This document shows positions 43,251 to 55,484 of a stretch of 64,000 bases of DNA, piece after piece. Position 1 is the first letter of the stretch; each line of letters opens with the position of its first letter. This DNA comes from Agarophyton chilense (Eukaryota; Rhodophyta; Florideophyceae; Gracilariales; Gracilariaceae): positions 248,001-312,000 of the forward strand of contig JARGXX010000092.1 of the NCBI GenBank assembly GCA_030374765.1, written 5' to 3'. The notes under the pieces were generated by a model. That model ran no database searches. It saw only the letters and a list, made by a program, of their open reading frames with translations, and was not told the DNA's origin. The position numbers and the translations under genes are program-made.

Positions 43251-44341
43251 TGGCACATCTTAATATCCGTGATATTGCGCGATACCCCCCGCAGTGGTTC
43301 AAGAGCGATAAAATATGTTCCGCCGGCTGGAGAGCAGCAAGCAGTTGAAACTGTTTTGAAGATGGATACGGAAGACGCGGAGCTGGACGTAATTACACCT
43401 CGCTCAGAGACAATCCCCCCGCGGGCATCCTCGCGTGTGGCGGCACGAATCAGAACAGAGGCATCTGTAGAAGTAGAGTAGTGGTCGTCTGCAACGTTTA
43501 TCGGAAGCTTAGGCAGTAAATGTAGATGCACTGGAGCTATTCGTGTTTTTCTCTGCCACTTTTCCGGCACTTTTGCTCTGCAAAACAAGACATTCAATTT
43601 CTTGCGCGCCATGGAAAATTGCAGCATTCACCTTAGATTCTGTAGATCTCTCTTACATCATTCTGGATGGCGATGTCTGTATCTGTCCTCCACATTAGTC
43701 GGCTGCTGAAACCTATTTTCTGCTCCTTTGTTCTCATGCATGAGAATAGCTCTAGTTACACCAACTGCGATATATGTCCTTGCAAGTGAAGACGGTAGAG
43801 CTGATTTCACCGGATCATCTTAGAGCAGATCTTTGAAGAAAAAGTTGACGTGAATGTTCTGTTAGGCGAGACGTTGCTTTTAGAATTTAAAGAAGCAACT
43901 GAAACTCGCAACATTTCCCAAAAGGAAGTATCTTGCATCAAAAGGTAGCAATTCAGAAACAGAAAGGTGTTCCCGGGTGTGCTGGAGAAGACCCAAAATA
44001 CCGATAAATTGTTCATAAAGGGCCTTATAAATCAAGGAGATTATTTATGCTGCCGTGGTAGGTTGGATGTAGTCTTCTGCATTTGAGATCCCTATTGGTA
44101 GGATATTCTTTAGATTCTTATAAAACACTCCATAAACATGGCAAATGTTCTTGATATTCTTGAAGAGTTACGAACAAGGACCTTTGAATTAGTACAATGC
44201 CCTAGTTGTATGAAAAAAGCTATTTCAGTACAGCGATTAGATCATTGATTAATATAATTAGTGCCCCACACCGTATGAAAATCCAGGTCAGCTTTTATTT
44301 CTTCCATTAACGACATCATATACGGTCCAAGACTAGTAGAG
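43250..44341. other. no recognisable gene
   Basis: Only short frames on both strands with no family pattern; no repeats stand out. It lies between two DNA-transposon relics. Confidence 0.4.
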
Positions 44342-46254
44342 CTACTTTGCCGCCTGCTGAAGGTGGAAGAATTGCTTCGGGTATATGAATCTCTCAAGCG
44401 CAAAGTCAATCAACCACGAGCAGTAGGAGTTGCGGCGGTAGAACAACAACGAGAAGTCAGACTCCACGCGGCTCTTAGTTGGGATGGCTGTCGCAAACCC
44501 CGCTGAGAACAGCATAAGCTTTTGGAGACGAGACCCAAAAGGAGTCCAAGACTTCGAAATCACTTGTCTATTCGGTAGAAAACGGCTCAACTGTGACAGT
44601 AAAGGTACATTCTGGGAAGCAATGCGGACAAGATCTTTGTGCTGCCGGCAAATGGTCTTCAGAAACTTGTCATCAAACGCTGAAAGCAGCCGAACCTTGT
44701 GATAGGCTGCCAGTGATACGGGGTCAACTAGAGACATCTTGATGTGGGCCATTGGTAGACATGGCGGATCGGAATAGAGCACATCTTGATGAAGGGACTG
44801 CCTACCTGCAAGAATCGTCACCAAGTCGTTTAACCACGTCAAGTTAAGCACAAAACACGCGCGCACAACGGTATCCATCTGCTGAGCGTCAAGCTTTTTA
44901 GATAGCTCGACAGCATCGATGTCGATGCCTTGAGGGAGTTCTTGCAAACCGCTGAATGTATCCTTGAAGTAACCGCCAGAACAAAGCCATTTCCAAGCAC
45001 CGGTGGTGTAGAAATGTCCAGTGACTCATCATGCGGAGCAGAGCAGTGCTACTGAAGTTGTAGGAGCAGGTTCCGCACTGCTTCGTACTGCGTGCAGAAA
45101 ACAGTTGAATCGATTTATAGGGCCTTGAAGGTGGTATCAATTGCAAGAAAGAAGTTCTGTGCGACCAAATCTACGAGCCACAATTCAAGGGTTGGGACGT
45201 TCAGATAGTTTTCTCAATAAAGTAAAAGAAAAACGACTTGATGTTTGCAAGAAGCCACTTCAGAACCTATGAGAAAGAAACCTGCCTCTCGCTGATTTAA
45301 TAAGGACAATTACTTGCCATTTTTCAAATAAGAGTGTCCTGGCGACGGAGCCATCAAAATACGGTCGTCGCAACATTGACGAACGGTAACCCCCATCGTC
45401 GACAATAGCGTATGACCCGACCTTCACAAAGAGGCATATTTGATGCGCTAGGCACCAAACGCCATAGAGCTTTCCGCCAATGAAAAACTTGGCAAGCCGT
45501 GTGGAAAGTCCAATGTTGTACCCAGTCGTATTCGAGGCGCCGTCTCCAGACGATCCGATAACCTTCTCCTTCCACGCCGGAAAAAGCGCATCAAAAACCT
45601 TAGAGAATATAGTAAAGAGTGAGATGGCGCTGTGTGACGCCTCGAAAGAGGAATTTCCAAAAGATGAAACGACCGCTGATTGTCGGCTACGCCGATACCG
45701 AGTATGCGAATGCGGACGTCAAGATGAGAATTTCCGAAGTCGTTCGTCGACACAGCGGTCGCCAGGGAGTACGCCCAGTTGTACCACATCATGTCATCGA
45801 GGATCTGAAGGCGGAATGCACAGGTGATGGGCGCAAAGTTTGAAGCGTCTCCGTCACAAACACAACCAATTACGCCAGCGGCGCCAACTCGGTCTCGGTT
45901 ATCTTTAACAACTTTTGATATTCGGCGAAATGATAGACCGTCACTGAGAAGCGATACGGCGTAGTCGAACTTCACGGGATTAAAAATCACGACAGTACAG
46001 CATGACCCGATCCTGGCTCTGTTCTCGGCGACTTCGTACTGCAGCACTAATACATCGACCCTACGGTCTCCGAGTGGAGGCCCGACGTCTTCAGCGTCCG
46101 ACACTGAGTCACCGTCACACCGCGCGTTCGAGTCTGGAATCGTGAACTCTTTCATAATCACTTTGACGATGGCCTCGTCTTTCGCGAAGACGGTCTTGCG
46201 CCCAAAAACCGTAAAGCGCTTCTTGAAAAAAGACATTAACAGTCGTCTGCTCAA
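44342..46254 (-). pseudogene. hAT-family transposase relic
   Basis: In sense order: 46254-45448 is open for 268 codons and contains DMMWYNWAYSLATAV and IGVADNQRSFHLLEIPL, part of the catalytic domain. A frameshift follows; the shifted frame reads GSSGDGASNTTGYNIGLSTRL and YGVWCLAHQI, the SDGA and W-C-x-H-Q boxes of hAT transposases. After further breaks 44947-44342 is open and holds the dimerisation box near its end (SRVESDFSLLFYRRNSYCSWLIDFALERF, matching the VESDFS pattern of algal and oomycete hAT elements). At least two frame changes and some stops kill it. Terminal repeats and the 8-bp target duplication were not found. Confidence 0.65.
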
Positions 46255-47050
46255 AGAATTTGCGGAGCTTGGCTAAAGTCATGTTCGGCTGCTTTTTAGA
46301 TGCATTTTACGTGGTTAAATTCGTCGGATGATGATCGATAAAGTAGCTGTGGATATTGTCGCTCTAGAAGGTGCCATTTTTATGCTTGCCATTTATCGTT
46401 CGCTTAAGCTTTCTCACCGAGCCGGAGTCACCATCTGCTGTTTCATCCATGATCTCTCGGCTTCAGCACTTACAGAACCCACAAATGGCAGCCTCAATAA
46501 TCCCACTTTCAGCTCCCCGCGAAGTCAGCCACAACCCAAACGTGCATGGAAACTTATCCTTCCATAATTAAGACGACTTCTTTGGCGCCATGACGTTTAA
46601 GGGTCTCCAAAAGCCGTCACAAGAGTCAAGTAATCGCCTCAAAGTACCATTTTTATTGATAAGGGCGCTTTCATCGTAGAAAGACGTCTAATCGTGCGAA
46701 AATAGAAGCGTTCGTCTTGATAGATCTCGGATGTTGGCAGTTTGTCAAAAACGTTAATTATGCGCAGCATGCGCTAGTGCCGTCCGTTTTGATCGCTTTA
46801 CGCCGCCTTTGGAGCGTAAAAATACTTGCGGCGGGCACCCATAGTTTCAGGTACTTAGGGCATCCCCACTCGCCAGCGCAAGTCCTAAAAAGAATCCGCA
46901 CGTGTAGAAATCTTAATGGGCGACTAATCGCATACATTGTCATCACCGTACCAAAGACACAGACACCCTACCGGGCTAAAAACTCAAGCAAGCATACAAA
47001 ATTGCTTTCTTACTCAGCACGATCTTCTTGTAGATCTTACACGCATTGAC
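46255..47050. other. no recognisable gene
   Basis: Probably the outer parts of the hAT and PIF relics. No inverted repeats could be paired by eye. Open frames here are short. Confidence 0.35.
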
Positions 47051-48290
47051 CAACTCTGACTCGTCGTCTACTAGTGATGAGAGTGATCTCGAATGTTTGT
47101 ATTCGAATTGTGAAGCAGCTGCACGAACAGCGCAAAATGTTCAACACAGAAGCCAGAAAGAGTCCATATTGGGAAGGGAAAAAATCGAGACATTGGAAGA
47201 CCAAGAGAAGCCTGGCAAATAGACCAAGACTACTTTACAAGACACAGAGTTGAACTCCTGCTTCCTACCATACAGGAATTTGTAAGACGGTTTTCCGTTA
47301 CGCATTCTGTTTATGAACGTATTCGTCTAGCCATATGTGCGTCTACAGACTACTTTATACAAATACCTGACACAACTGGTATTCTTGGTGCATCCATCGA
47401 CCAAAAAATGACAGCACCTCTTTTTCAACTCAGTTCAGGTCTTGCGGCAGATAATGTTGTCTCATACGTTCGGTCACATGAATCTGCAATTTTGGAGTCT
47501 TTGAAGCGATTTGCAAAAAAGTTGTTTACTGCTCCAAGGATGAATATTTCCGACTCCTGAACTTATCCGAAATGGGATTCGTAATGTCTTATTACGCCTT
47601 GCTAGGATTTACAGGACATCTTAGTTCATTACACTGTTCTGGATGGGAATAGAGTATCTGTCCGGTGGGTTCGCAAGATCATTACAAAGTCAAAGAAGGA
47701 AAGCCTATGTTGAGAATGGAGGTTGTCTGTGACAATCGTTAGAGAATCTGGCATATGGTTTTCGGTTGTCCAGGCGCTAAAAAAGATATCAGATCATGGA
47801 TCAAATCTGTTTATTTAATTAAATACGTACTGGCCAGTGGCCAGATGTACAACCAGTCACGAATTTTGGCGGTTCCTCTGTCGATTGGGTTTACTATGTA
47901 AGTGAAGTTATATATCCTAGAGTGAGAACATTAGCCAAACCAGACCCTAGTCCACAATCTCGCAAAGAACGGTTGTACACGTCTAGGCCTTAATCCGCAC
48001 GGAAAGCAGTAGAGCGCATTTTTGCTGCACTTTATGGACAGTTTGAGATACTGGAAAGGCCAGCACGCCTTTCCAGTTTAAAACATCTCGATGAGATTGT
48101 GATGTGTTGCGCAATTCTTCATAATTTGATTTCCGAAGAACGCGGGTATAAGGGAACGGCAAAATATTGTTTGCAGCCTCCTGATGTTCAAAATATTGAG
48201 ACGATCTAAAATAGTGTCGCCCACCTGCGTTGTTCATATGAAAAGGCTGAGCTGTGGCGCTCACTACTTGATCCAGTCGACAGTCTTTCG
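47050..48290 (+). pseudogene. PIF/Harbinger transposase relic
   Basis: The first part is a long open stretch with RVELLLPTIQEFVRRF, SVYERIRLAICASTDYF, GILGASIDQKMTAPLFQLSSG and SYVRSHESAILESLKRF, the helix-turn-helix-containing N-terminal half of PIF transposases. The catalytic part follows in changed frames: YKVKEGKPMLRMEVVCDNR, RIWHMVFGCPGAKKDI (second Asp box with the expected spacing). The end shows KAVERIFAALYGQFEIL and CCAILHNLISEE, the E-x-x-FG-x-L-x-RF and C-x-ILHN-I boxes. Several stops and frameshifts break it. A Myb-like partner gene lies tail to tail on the other strand, so this is one element of about 2.3 kb or more. Confidence 0.7.
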
Positions 48291-48433
48291 GATCACATGA
48301 AACTGAAAGAGGTTTTAATGAAGAACTTCTGGAATGGACATGAGAATATTGTTAAGGATGTTTCAGTCGGGCTTCTGTCCTTCGCTAACTACAGAAACGT
48401 GTCAGCTACGCCGCTGTCTCCAGTTGTAGTTTC

Positions 48434-49362
48434 CTATGCGCTTTCTGACTTCGCGTTCTCATTGTACTTCTCCATGCAAACCTGTTTTGCCCCTTCATCG
48501 TCTGCAATTAACTTTTCCAGCAATCTCTTGCGAAACAATGATTTAGACTGCATCCTTTCATTCTTTGTCGCACCTGACTCTTCGCTCATGAGCTGCGACG
48601 CCATCTCCCAATCAAGTTTCTGCTGTTGAAGTTTGAATTTGTCATGCGCGGTGGCTCTTTTACTTTGGACCGAGTCGTTTATGATCTTCCCCATTCGGCC
48701 ATTTGACTCGGCCAAAGTGACCTTCTCCGTAGTGGCCCTCTTCTCTTTCTCTGTCTTTTTTGCTGATTTTGTTCCAATTGGTCGCTTCCGTGGTGACTTC
48801 TCTTCGTCGAGCTCCGTAGGCACACCTGCAGCGATATTGAATGTCGTTTGGCTGTTTAAGAATTCGAATTCCTCCCTAAACTTGAATGGCTTTGCACATT
48901 GATATGACGGATTGCGAACGCAATCATAAAAGTGTGACACTGAAATGCCCCTGTCAATGAACAGTAAATGCACAGTAGTTGTGCACAGCGGAGCAGCGCC
49001 TCATCGTCAGGATTTCCCGTCAAGTTCATCGCCAGTACTCTCTCGAAGCAAGCCTTGAACTTGGTACATTCAGCTCGAATCTTTTCCCAAAACCTACGAC
49101 ACCCGTCAGTTGAGCGTCCGTTCCATCTGCGACGGTCAAGTTCACACCCCGATCGTGGTAACGTGCAAGCCTGCTTAGGCCTCTCCTTGTCTCTAATAAA
49201 CAATGAACGAATTATACATCCAAACTGCGCAGCCAACATGCACGATCCTACCACAGGGTCTGTAGATGCGTCTGCCGCCACGCGAACAAGCCCCAGTGTC
49301 TGCGGTTGAGACCATCCCAAGTCATTTCCACGAGAAACTGCTTGCGCATTTTGGGCTGGCAC
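48434..49362 (-). pseudogene. Myb/SANT-like partner protein of the PIF/Harbinger element
   Basis: The N-terminal part (49362-48856) has a basic helical domain with RRWNGRSTDGCRRFWEKIRAECTKF and LRCAQLLCIYC, like the trihelix/SANT proteins that accompany PIF transposases, then the frame shifts and 48973-48434 continues with SHFYDCVRNPSYQCAKPFKFREEFEFL and a Lys/Glu-rich coiled coil (KKTEKEKRATTEKVTLAESNGR). In active PIF elements this protein binds the element ends and helps import the transposase. One frameshift is visible. The convergent order with the transposase supports the call. Confidence 0.6.
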
Positions 49363-52300
49363 CTCCTGTTCTCAAGGCGTCTCTGCATCTCCAGAGCCGA
49401 CAAAAGCCATGGAAAATACACCTTGTGTTCGATTGAATATTAAGAGCCAAGTGATGCGAAAAAAAGCAATATACACCAGTCAGCGGGTAGACACTCTGGT
49501 GTGAACGCTTCCACACAGCACCTAAAACGCTATTGTCTGAAGTGCCGGCGGTTAAGCCCTTACGGCCGTACGTTCCTTTTCGATTTCCCGCCTTTAGTTT
49601 GAAAACACAAATCGGAGGAGAACATCGTTGCTTATTCAAGAAGACACAAACCGAATGTTTGGAATGCGGCTTCTCGCGCCAAAATAACGAGCAAAAAGGC
49701 TGGCGAAAGGACAGGGCCGGGACAAAGCGGCACCGCGACAGATGTAGAGAACGCGTGCTATCGATAATTATTATTTACAGTAAAGTACGAAACTCATCTT
49801 CCTGCACACCAAAGTGAAGTTGTTTTCCAGAACGCGACAGGTCTTTCAGTACTACAAAACTGTCGCACAAACGATTTTCGAACGCACTGCCAATATCGCT
49901 TTTCTAAATTGTCATGTGCAAATAACGTTCTAGCGGCCGACCAATTGAAGGAATTAGTACCACACTGGATACAATGTTCCTAATGCTGCACAAATAGAAA
50001 CGAAGCCGCACAGAACTGATGTACACGATTCGCGGACAAAGCCGTATCCCCTGCATCCGGCTTCAGAAAAAACCCGCAAGCAAAGCCACGTATTCGCCAT
50101 TTAAGGTGGAAGACAAGGCCGCCCCTCCTCACAGTCTCCATTGTTGTTCGTAGTTTCTCAGGGTGTTGCTCACGCGCAAACATCGGCTACAAAAAAGAGA
50201 CCAACAAATTCGCCGCATACAAAGCATGTAACTCCCCACTGCCAGCACATACCATTGAAGAGGGAGCGAGCTGAGCGCGGCGGAATGAGGCATTTGGTAC
50301 TGGTAGCCTCCAACGCGGTGTACGCAGCGGGCTTGTTCATGGTGCTCGCAGACAGTGCCTTTTTCTTGAGTGGTTTGAAAGCTCTATCGAGCGCATGGTT
50401 AGTGTTGAACCTGCGCAGAAAGGGTGTCCCTTGTTTGAGTGGGACGGCGGGCGCCACCAGAGGTCGCGATCGCGCTGCCGGCGGGGGTTGTGGACATAGC
50501 TTTAGGAGGGTCTCTCTAGGCCATCATGGTTTGGGTTGGTCCAAATAATTTAGGAGATATTTTGAGTTTTGCGGTGTGCAGATGGAGTACGTTTTTGGGA
50601 TTGCTCCGTATTATGCTTTGGAATTTAGTTTTTAGGCCAGCTGTTGGGGATGCTTTTAGGCAACCTTATTTTTGTACCATATACCAAAATAAGGTCACTG
50701 TACCCGTTTAAAGGGACATGTTATTGAATATTAGGAACTACGCTGGTCCAAAATATTGTTATTCGTCCTGCTTTCTCTGTGTATTATACTGAAACGGCGA
50801 TAAAAATTGGCTATTTGCGTCTCAAACAGCTCAAAATTTGGCCGTTACCTCTTTCCAAGTCGTCTGACGTCTCCAAGAATGCCTTGCAGCGTAGTAAGTT
50901 TTCATGAACTAACAATCCTCACCTGCACCTATCAAAGTAGTGTATAAAGTTACAGTTGTTGAGGTTCTACAAAGTAGTAAGAGTTGAGGATGTAGAATTT
51001 TCGCAAGACTGCTTGCGGTTGCGCAGGTACATAACAAAAAAGTATCAGAAGCAGAAGTTGTTTCGGTTTGTGATGTTTCGGCGCTAGAACAGATCCGGAT
51101 TTGGACCGGGCTGATCCTGATTGTGTGCCAAACTTGTGGCTGTGTTCCCACATTAGTGAGGTCACGCGTGCTACAGTAAACCAAGCTACTGCGAGGAAGG
51201 GCACGCAAATGCAATTCAAGTAAACAACTCTAACGCGATAGTTTTGCGCGTGGAGCGGAAGGGGTGCGAGAATTACCATAGAACTAAAACGAGGCTGCGG
51301 CGCCGAACACGCCCGCGTAACAATAAACGTTGTTGTTTGCTATGACTTTCTCTTACCTTTCTCGGTATTAGTCAACGGCGCGAGGGAGGGCGTTTTTTAG
51401 TAATGCCCCCTATTGGGCGTGGGCTTGACCTCTGTTGCCTTCTATCAAATGTGGAAGGCGAGTACGGTGTGGTTGGGGGGCATTGCAGCCTCCAGCGCCA
51501 GCACTATGTGCTGGTAGCACGCTATTGATGTGCTTCGTGTGGGTCTCGTAATGCGTACAGTGTTCCATCATTTCTGGAACACACGTTTATCGAATGCCAG
51601 CAGGATCTTCACTATGTATTTCACCGCTGGAGTTGAAAGCTATTATGGCTCATTAGGGAAAAAATTATAGTTGTTATAATTTTTTTGGTTAGTGTGATGC
51701 TTCAAACGCTACTAGCAGCGATTGGAGTAACCTGAAAGCACAAAGAAGTAACTATCGAGTAGTACTGCGTTTCATCTCTTTTTTGGAGGTTCTAGATCTC
51801 TATAAAAAGTTCTGTAATGTCTCTTTGTTCTCTGTCGGACGAGCTCAACCAAAAAATGACACCCTGAAACATTATTTTCCTCTTGTTCCGAGTCTTTCAA
51901 CTTTATCAAAAGGTGAGGCGTTTTCCACCTTCGGTCTAGTGAGGGGACTGCCGCTAATTGAGCAACTCCATGCATCATCAAAATCTGTGAGGCGTTTATC
52001 GCAGTACAGGAGAACACTGAAACTCTAGCTCCTGCACGAAGCACCCTTTGTCAGCCCACTGCAGATGTAAATTAAAAAAACCATATCTTTTGTGATTACT
52101 TCTCAAAGGAAAGCCTTTTATGTATTCTACACGCCTTCTTTTGGTTAACGCAAAAGTGGGAAGGCTGAATAAATCGTTACAAATCCGGAGTGTATGGCCG
52201 GAAGCCAGGGTGTCTGGCCTCTAGTGACTATTGTCAGAAGTTCTTTGGTTCTGTTGGTGTAAGAAGATCTAGAAGAACCAGTTTGTATCGAAATATTTAT

Positions 52301-53190
52301 ATCTCATTTCATCTATCTGGGCCATTCAGTAACGGAAAAGGCTTATTTTTGCCGAGGTTTATTGTAGCTAGAGCCCACAGCGTCACATCCACAGATGGAG
52401 CCCGCACTTAGCGCGACAAAAATGCGTCGGATCGGCATTTGGATCAGCGCTGTTGGCGTTCCAACTGGAGCGGATTTGGACCAATATTTCGGTGTTCAAA
52501 ATACGGGACGTTCCAACTTGAAATGGTTGGAATCGACCAAATTCAACGGTGGGCTGCGCCGCATTGAAAAATATCCAAATTGTAGATTAGAACGGCACCG
52601 TTGGAGATGCTCGTAGAGAAGATCTAAAGCCAAGCTACAAAAACCTGATTGGCTGCGCTTCCAACGTCAGCCACGCCGTGTCGATTAGGCTCTCGCCAAA
52701 GAACTCGAAGTCCACATCTCTGTACCCGCAGTGTGTGAATGATCTCGGTTCGTAAGATCTCGGGTATTAACAATAACACAAGCTACTTTCATAAAGCAAA
52801 GGCTCGATTCCGGGAAAACCGCACTTTTGCCGTTCAACCTCGCATTGACCGTCTTCGAGCGTAAGTTGCCCGCTTTTCGGAACATGTTTGAATTGCCTGC
52901 AATAAAGAAAAAAGGACGAATCACACATGGATATCATTGCTAACGCAACCGTTGTTTCGATGTTTCTCTCTCTCATAGAGTCTGGCAGAACGAATCTAGT
53001 GAAACGGCTCCCTTCAGTGGGCGCAGACATAGAAACGAATTGCGGCATAATGACTACCGTGACAGCCTTTATAGGACCAATACCGCTTTCCCGCTCAACG
53101 TTCACTTCTCGGTCCTCAACCCGTACTCCACTTCTTGCGTCAAGAAGCATGCGTGTAGCACAGTTTCGAAGGGCTCAACTTTTGCCCCGC
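49363..53190. other. no recognisable gene over 3.8 kb
   Basis: Short frames on both strands (for example 50141-50548, 51772-52044, 52395-52616) show no family pattern and mostly overlap one another. No RNA gene or transposon motif was recognised. The last 250 bases before TMEM14 stay open in the TMEM14 frame (from 52927) and could hold its 5' leader, or a targeting extension beginning at ATG 53149. Confidence 0.4.
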
Positions 53191-53496
53191 ATGATCGCGC
53201 CAGAGGTTGCTCGCAATGCTATCGCGGTATATGGCGTGGTAATTGCAGCTGGTGGAATCGGCGCATTCCTTCGTAGTGGATCCAAACCGAGTATTATCTC
53301 CGGCGTGGTAGCTGGCATCGTGTTGGCTGCAGCGTATTTGAAGGACAGTGTGCCTATTGCATTCGGTACCGCGTTGGCACTCGCTGCAGTATTTGCGATC
53401 CGTTTAGTTAAGACGAAAAAGTTTATGCCGGCAGGCATGCTTGCTGTGATCTCTGTGCTTGCAGCGGCATTTTTTGCTGCAGCTATCTATGCATAA
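53191..53496 (+). CDS. TMEM14-family small membrane protein
   Basis: From ATG 53191 the protein is 101 aa, the usual size for the family. It has the conserved opening YGVVIAAGGIGAFLRSGSKPSIISG (helix 1, GS-x-x-S-loop-G) followed by three further hydrophobic helices (GIVLAAAYL, GTALALAAVFAIRL, AGMLAVISVLAAAFFAAAIYA). Animal TMEM14C sits in the mitochondrial inner membrane and moves porphyrin precursors for haem synthesis; plant relatives (FAX proteins) export fatty acids from plastids, so the substrate here is open. The frame is open further upstream (ATG at 53149 or 52927); a longer form could add a basic targeting sequence (MRVAQFRRAQLLPR). It converges on the cornichon gene 51 bp away. Confidence 0.85.
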   Translation: MIAPEVARNAIAVYGVVIAAGGIGAFLRSGSKPSIISGVVAGIVLAAAYLKDSVPIAFGTALALAAVFAIRLVKTKKFMPAGMLAVISVLAAAFFAAAIYA

Positions 53497-53547
53497 ACAA
53501 GTGACAGCGAATGTATTGCGGTATGATGTTTGGATGGGTAGGACAAG

Positions 53548-53961
53548 TTAGTCGGAAACAAGCGCAAGAATAAAAAAGTACAAGTATATGAAGAACATGA
53601 GCAGGTGGTGAGCCAATTTGAGCTGACTGATGTTGCGTTCTTTGTCGACGTCGTTGAAGATGGATGTATTGTCTAATAAGTGGCGACGTTCTTTGTATCG
53701 CCACGCATGAAATATTACCAGAGGCACATTTAAGAGCGCTGGAATGAAGTAACCTCGGAATATCATGAGCAGGGTTAACAGAATATGACCGACATACTCC
53801 GGAATTACCAGACGGTTCACAAGTTCACACAGCTCGATTGGATTGATGTGATCCACCGTCAAGTCCGAAAACAGAATCAATGCATACACAGAACAAAAAA
53901 GAAGGGCTGCCGTGCCAAGGAACACGGTAGCCCAAAAGAAGACCTCGGTTATAACGCCCAT
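53548..53961 (-). CDS. CNIH: cornichon/Erv14 family ER export receptor
   Basis: A full-length 137-aa protein, the normal size for the family, with three membrane helices (about residues 7-30, 55-82, 113-135). Family signature residues are present: FSDLTVDHINPIELCELVNRLVIPEY, then the Asn-Pro of ALLNVPLVIFHAWRYKERRHLLD, the position of the conserved N-x-P turn. Cornichon proteins load membrane cargo into COPII vesicles leaving the ER. Start is the first ATG of the frame. The gene is single-exon, converges with TMEM14 and is divergent from RRP41. Confidence 0.95.
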   Translation of the reverse strand: MGVITEVFFWATVFLGTAALLFCSVYALILFSDLTVDHINPIELCELVNRLVIPEYVGHILLTLLMIFRGYFIPALLNVPLVIFHAWRYKERRHLLDNTSIFNDVDKERNISQLKLAHHLLMFFIYLYFFILALVSD

Positions 53962-54548
53962 CGGCGATGACTACAACAAATCGCCGCAAATCGGTCTCGA
54001 ACGAGAAAGCGGGTAATGAGGGTTGCAAGCAATTCTATCGTTTCGTTTGGCGCGTAAGGAAGCGCACTTGGTCGATAGTGATGGCTTTCAGAAAGTGTTT
54101 CCCGCCCCAACGCGCACGAGACCGACGGATCGCTCGGGGAGAATTGGCGTGGTGAAGTTGAAGAGAAGGGTTTGCGATGCGCAGAACAGTCTCGCCCTGA
54201 GCGTTTGTGGGCTGCAGCTGGTGCTGATGATGAACGCGTGAGCGACCGCGCGGCAATGGCTCACTTCGTAAAGCGCCAATGGGAAGGGGGATAAGCTCCG
54301 GCTGTGGTACATGTGGCGTCCCGAAACAGACCATCACGGCGCCGCCGCCGGTGCGTCATTGGCCGGTTTTTTTAAATGAGCGTCACTCCGATCCAACGCA
54401 CTGTCTAACTTTGCTCTGTGTGTGCAATACTCATCAGTGCGTGGGTGCACATGCGTTCAAATGCCGCCCCTGCAGCAGCAAAGGTACAGCTGCCGCATAC
54501 CTTCGATAAGTTCCAAGTTCGCTACCTCGTCCCGCCATTCCGGAAAGG
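53962..54548. promoter_or_regulatory. divergent intergenic region between cornichon and RRP41
   Basis: A 587-bp spacer with no credible coding frame separates two divergently transcribed genes, so it must hold both promoters. No TATA box or other defined element was identified by eye. Confidence 0.4.
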
Positions 54549-55328
54549 ATGGCACCGCCTTTCAAGCGCGGTCGCGGTGGCGGAGCCGGCGGACTTGAGT
54601 ACATTTCCCTAGACGGCTTGCGAATCGACGGTCGTCTACCCAACGAAGTGCGCAAGATCCGATGCGCACTGGGCGCTCTCTCTCGCGCTGATGGATCGGC
54701 ATACTATGAGCAAGGAAACACGCGCGTGCTAGCCGCCGTGTACGGCCCACGCGAACCCACGGGTAGAGACTTTGAACACGACAAGGCCATCGTAAAGTGC
54801 GAGTTTTCCACCGCCATGTTTGCGTCAACTGCCAGGCGTCGTACGTGGAAGGGCGATCGAAAAAGCACGGCTGCCGCGCTTCTGGTGCAACGACTGTTTG
54901 AGGGGGTGATTTTGCTCACCGAATACCCGCGGTGTCAGATTGATATCTACATTCAGGTGCTGCAGAACGACGGGGGGACGTTGGTCGCCGCAGTCAACGC
55001 TGCCTGTTTGGCTCTGATCAATGCGGGCGTGGCGATGTCTGACTTTGTGGTGGCGTGTAGTGTGGGCTATGTGGAAAACACATTCGTGGCCGACCCAAAC
55101 TCTCTAGAAAGCGCATCCGATCGACCGGAACTCATTCTAGCTATCACGCCTCATTCCGGCAAGATCTGTAGCTGTCAGTTGGCCAGCAAATTACCGGACA
55201 ACTCAAGCTTTGCATCTGCCATGCAGTACGCAACGGCGGGCGCTAAGCAGATCTTTCAAGTGTTAGAGTACGAAGTGAAAAAGTACAGTGTTGGGTTGCT
55301 TGACTCGCGCGGCATGGTTGCCTTGTAA
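54549..55328 (+). CDS. RRP41: exosome core subunit RRP41 (RNase PH-like)
   Basis: 259 aa, close to the usual length. Family marks are LRIDGRLPNEVRKI near residue 24, the SADGSAYYEQGNT-type segment (SRADGSAYYEQGNTRVLAAV), the KGDRKS...LLVQRLFEGVI region, and QVLQNDGGTLVAAVNAACLALINAGV with the DGGT-x-x-A-x-NAA signature of RNase PH folds. RRP41 forms part of the six-member ring of the RNA exosome that channels RNA for 3'-5' decay and rRNA processing; in eukaryotes the ring is usually inactive and Rrp44/Rrp6 cut. A Gly/Arg-rich N terminus (KRGRGGGAGG) precedes the domain. Single exon, ATG at 54549; it converges on VTI1 with a 156-bp spacer. Confidence 0.95.
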   Translation: MAPPFKRGRGGGAGGLEYISLDGLRIDGRLPNEVRKIRCALGALSRADGSAYYEQGNTRVLAAVYGPREPTGRDFEHDKAIVKCEFSTAMFASTARRRTWKGDRKSTAAALLVQRLFEGVILLTEYPRCQIDIYIQVLQNDGGTLVAAVNAACLALINAGVAMSDFVVACSVGYVENTFVADPNSLESASDRPELILAITPHSGKICSCQLASKLPDNSSFASAMQYATAGAKQIFQVLEYEVKKYSVGLLDSRGMVAL

Positions 55329-55431
55329 AGCAAAAGTACAAAAGTGTATACATAACAGTGTGAGGCGGTGTGCAGAGTGAGCATTGTTGCGCGTGTGTGT
55401 GTTTTTAGCAAACAAGCACATTGGCGATAGA

Positions 55432-55432
<1 letters not shown>

Positions 55433-55471
<39 letters not shown>
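55433..55471. repeat. GA dinucleotide microsatellite
   Basis: A pure run of about 18 GA units sits in the spacer between the convergent 3' ends of RRP41 and VTI1. Confidence 0.95.
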
Positions 55472-55475
<4 letters not shown>

Positions 55476-55484
55476 TAATAACAA

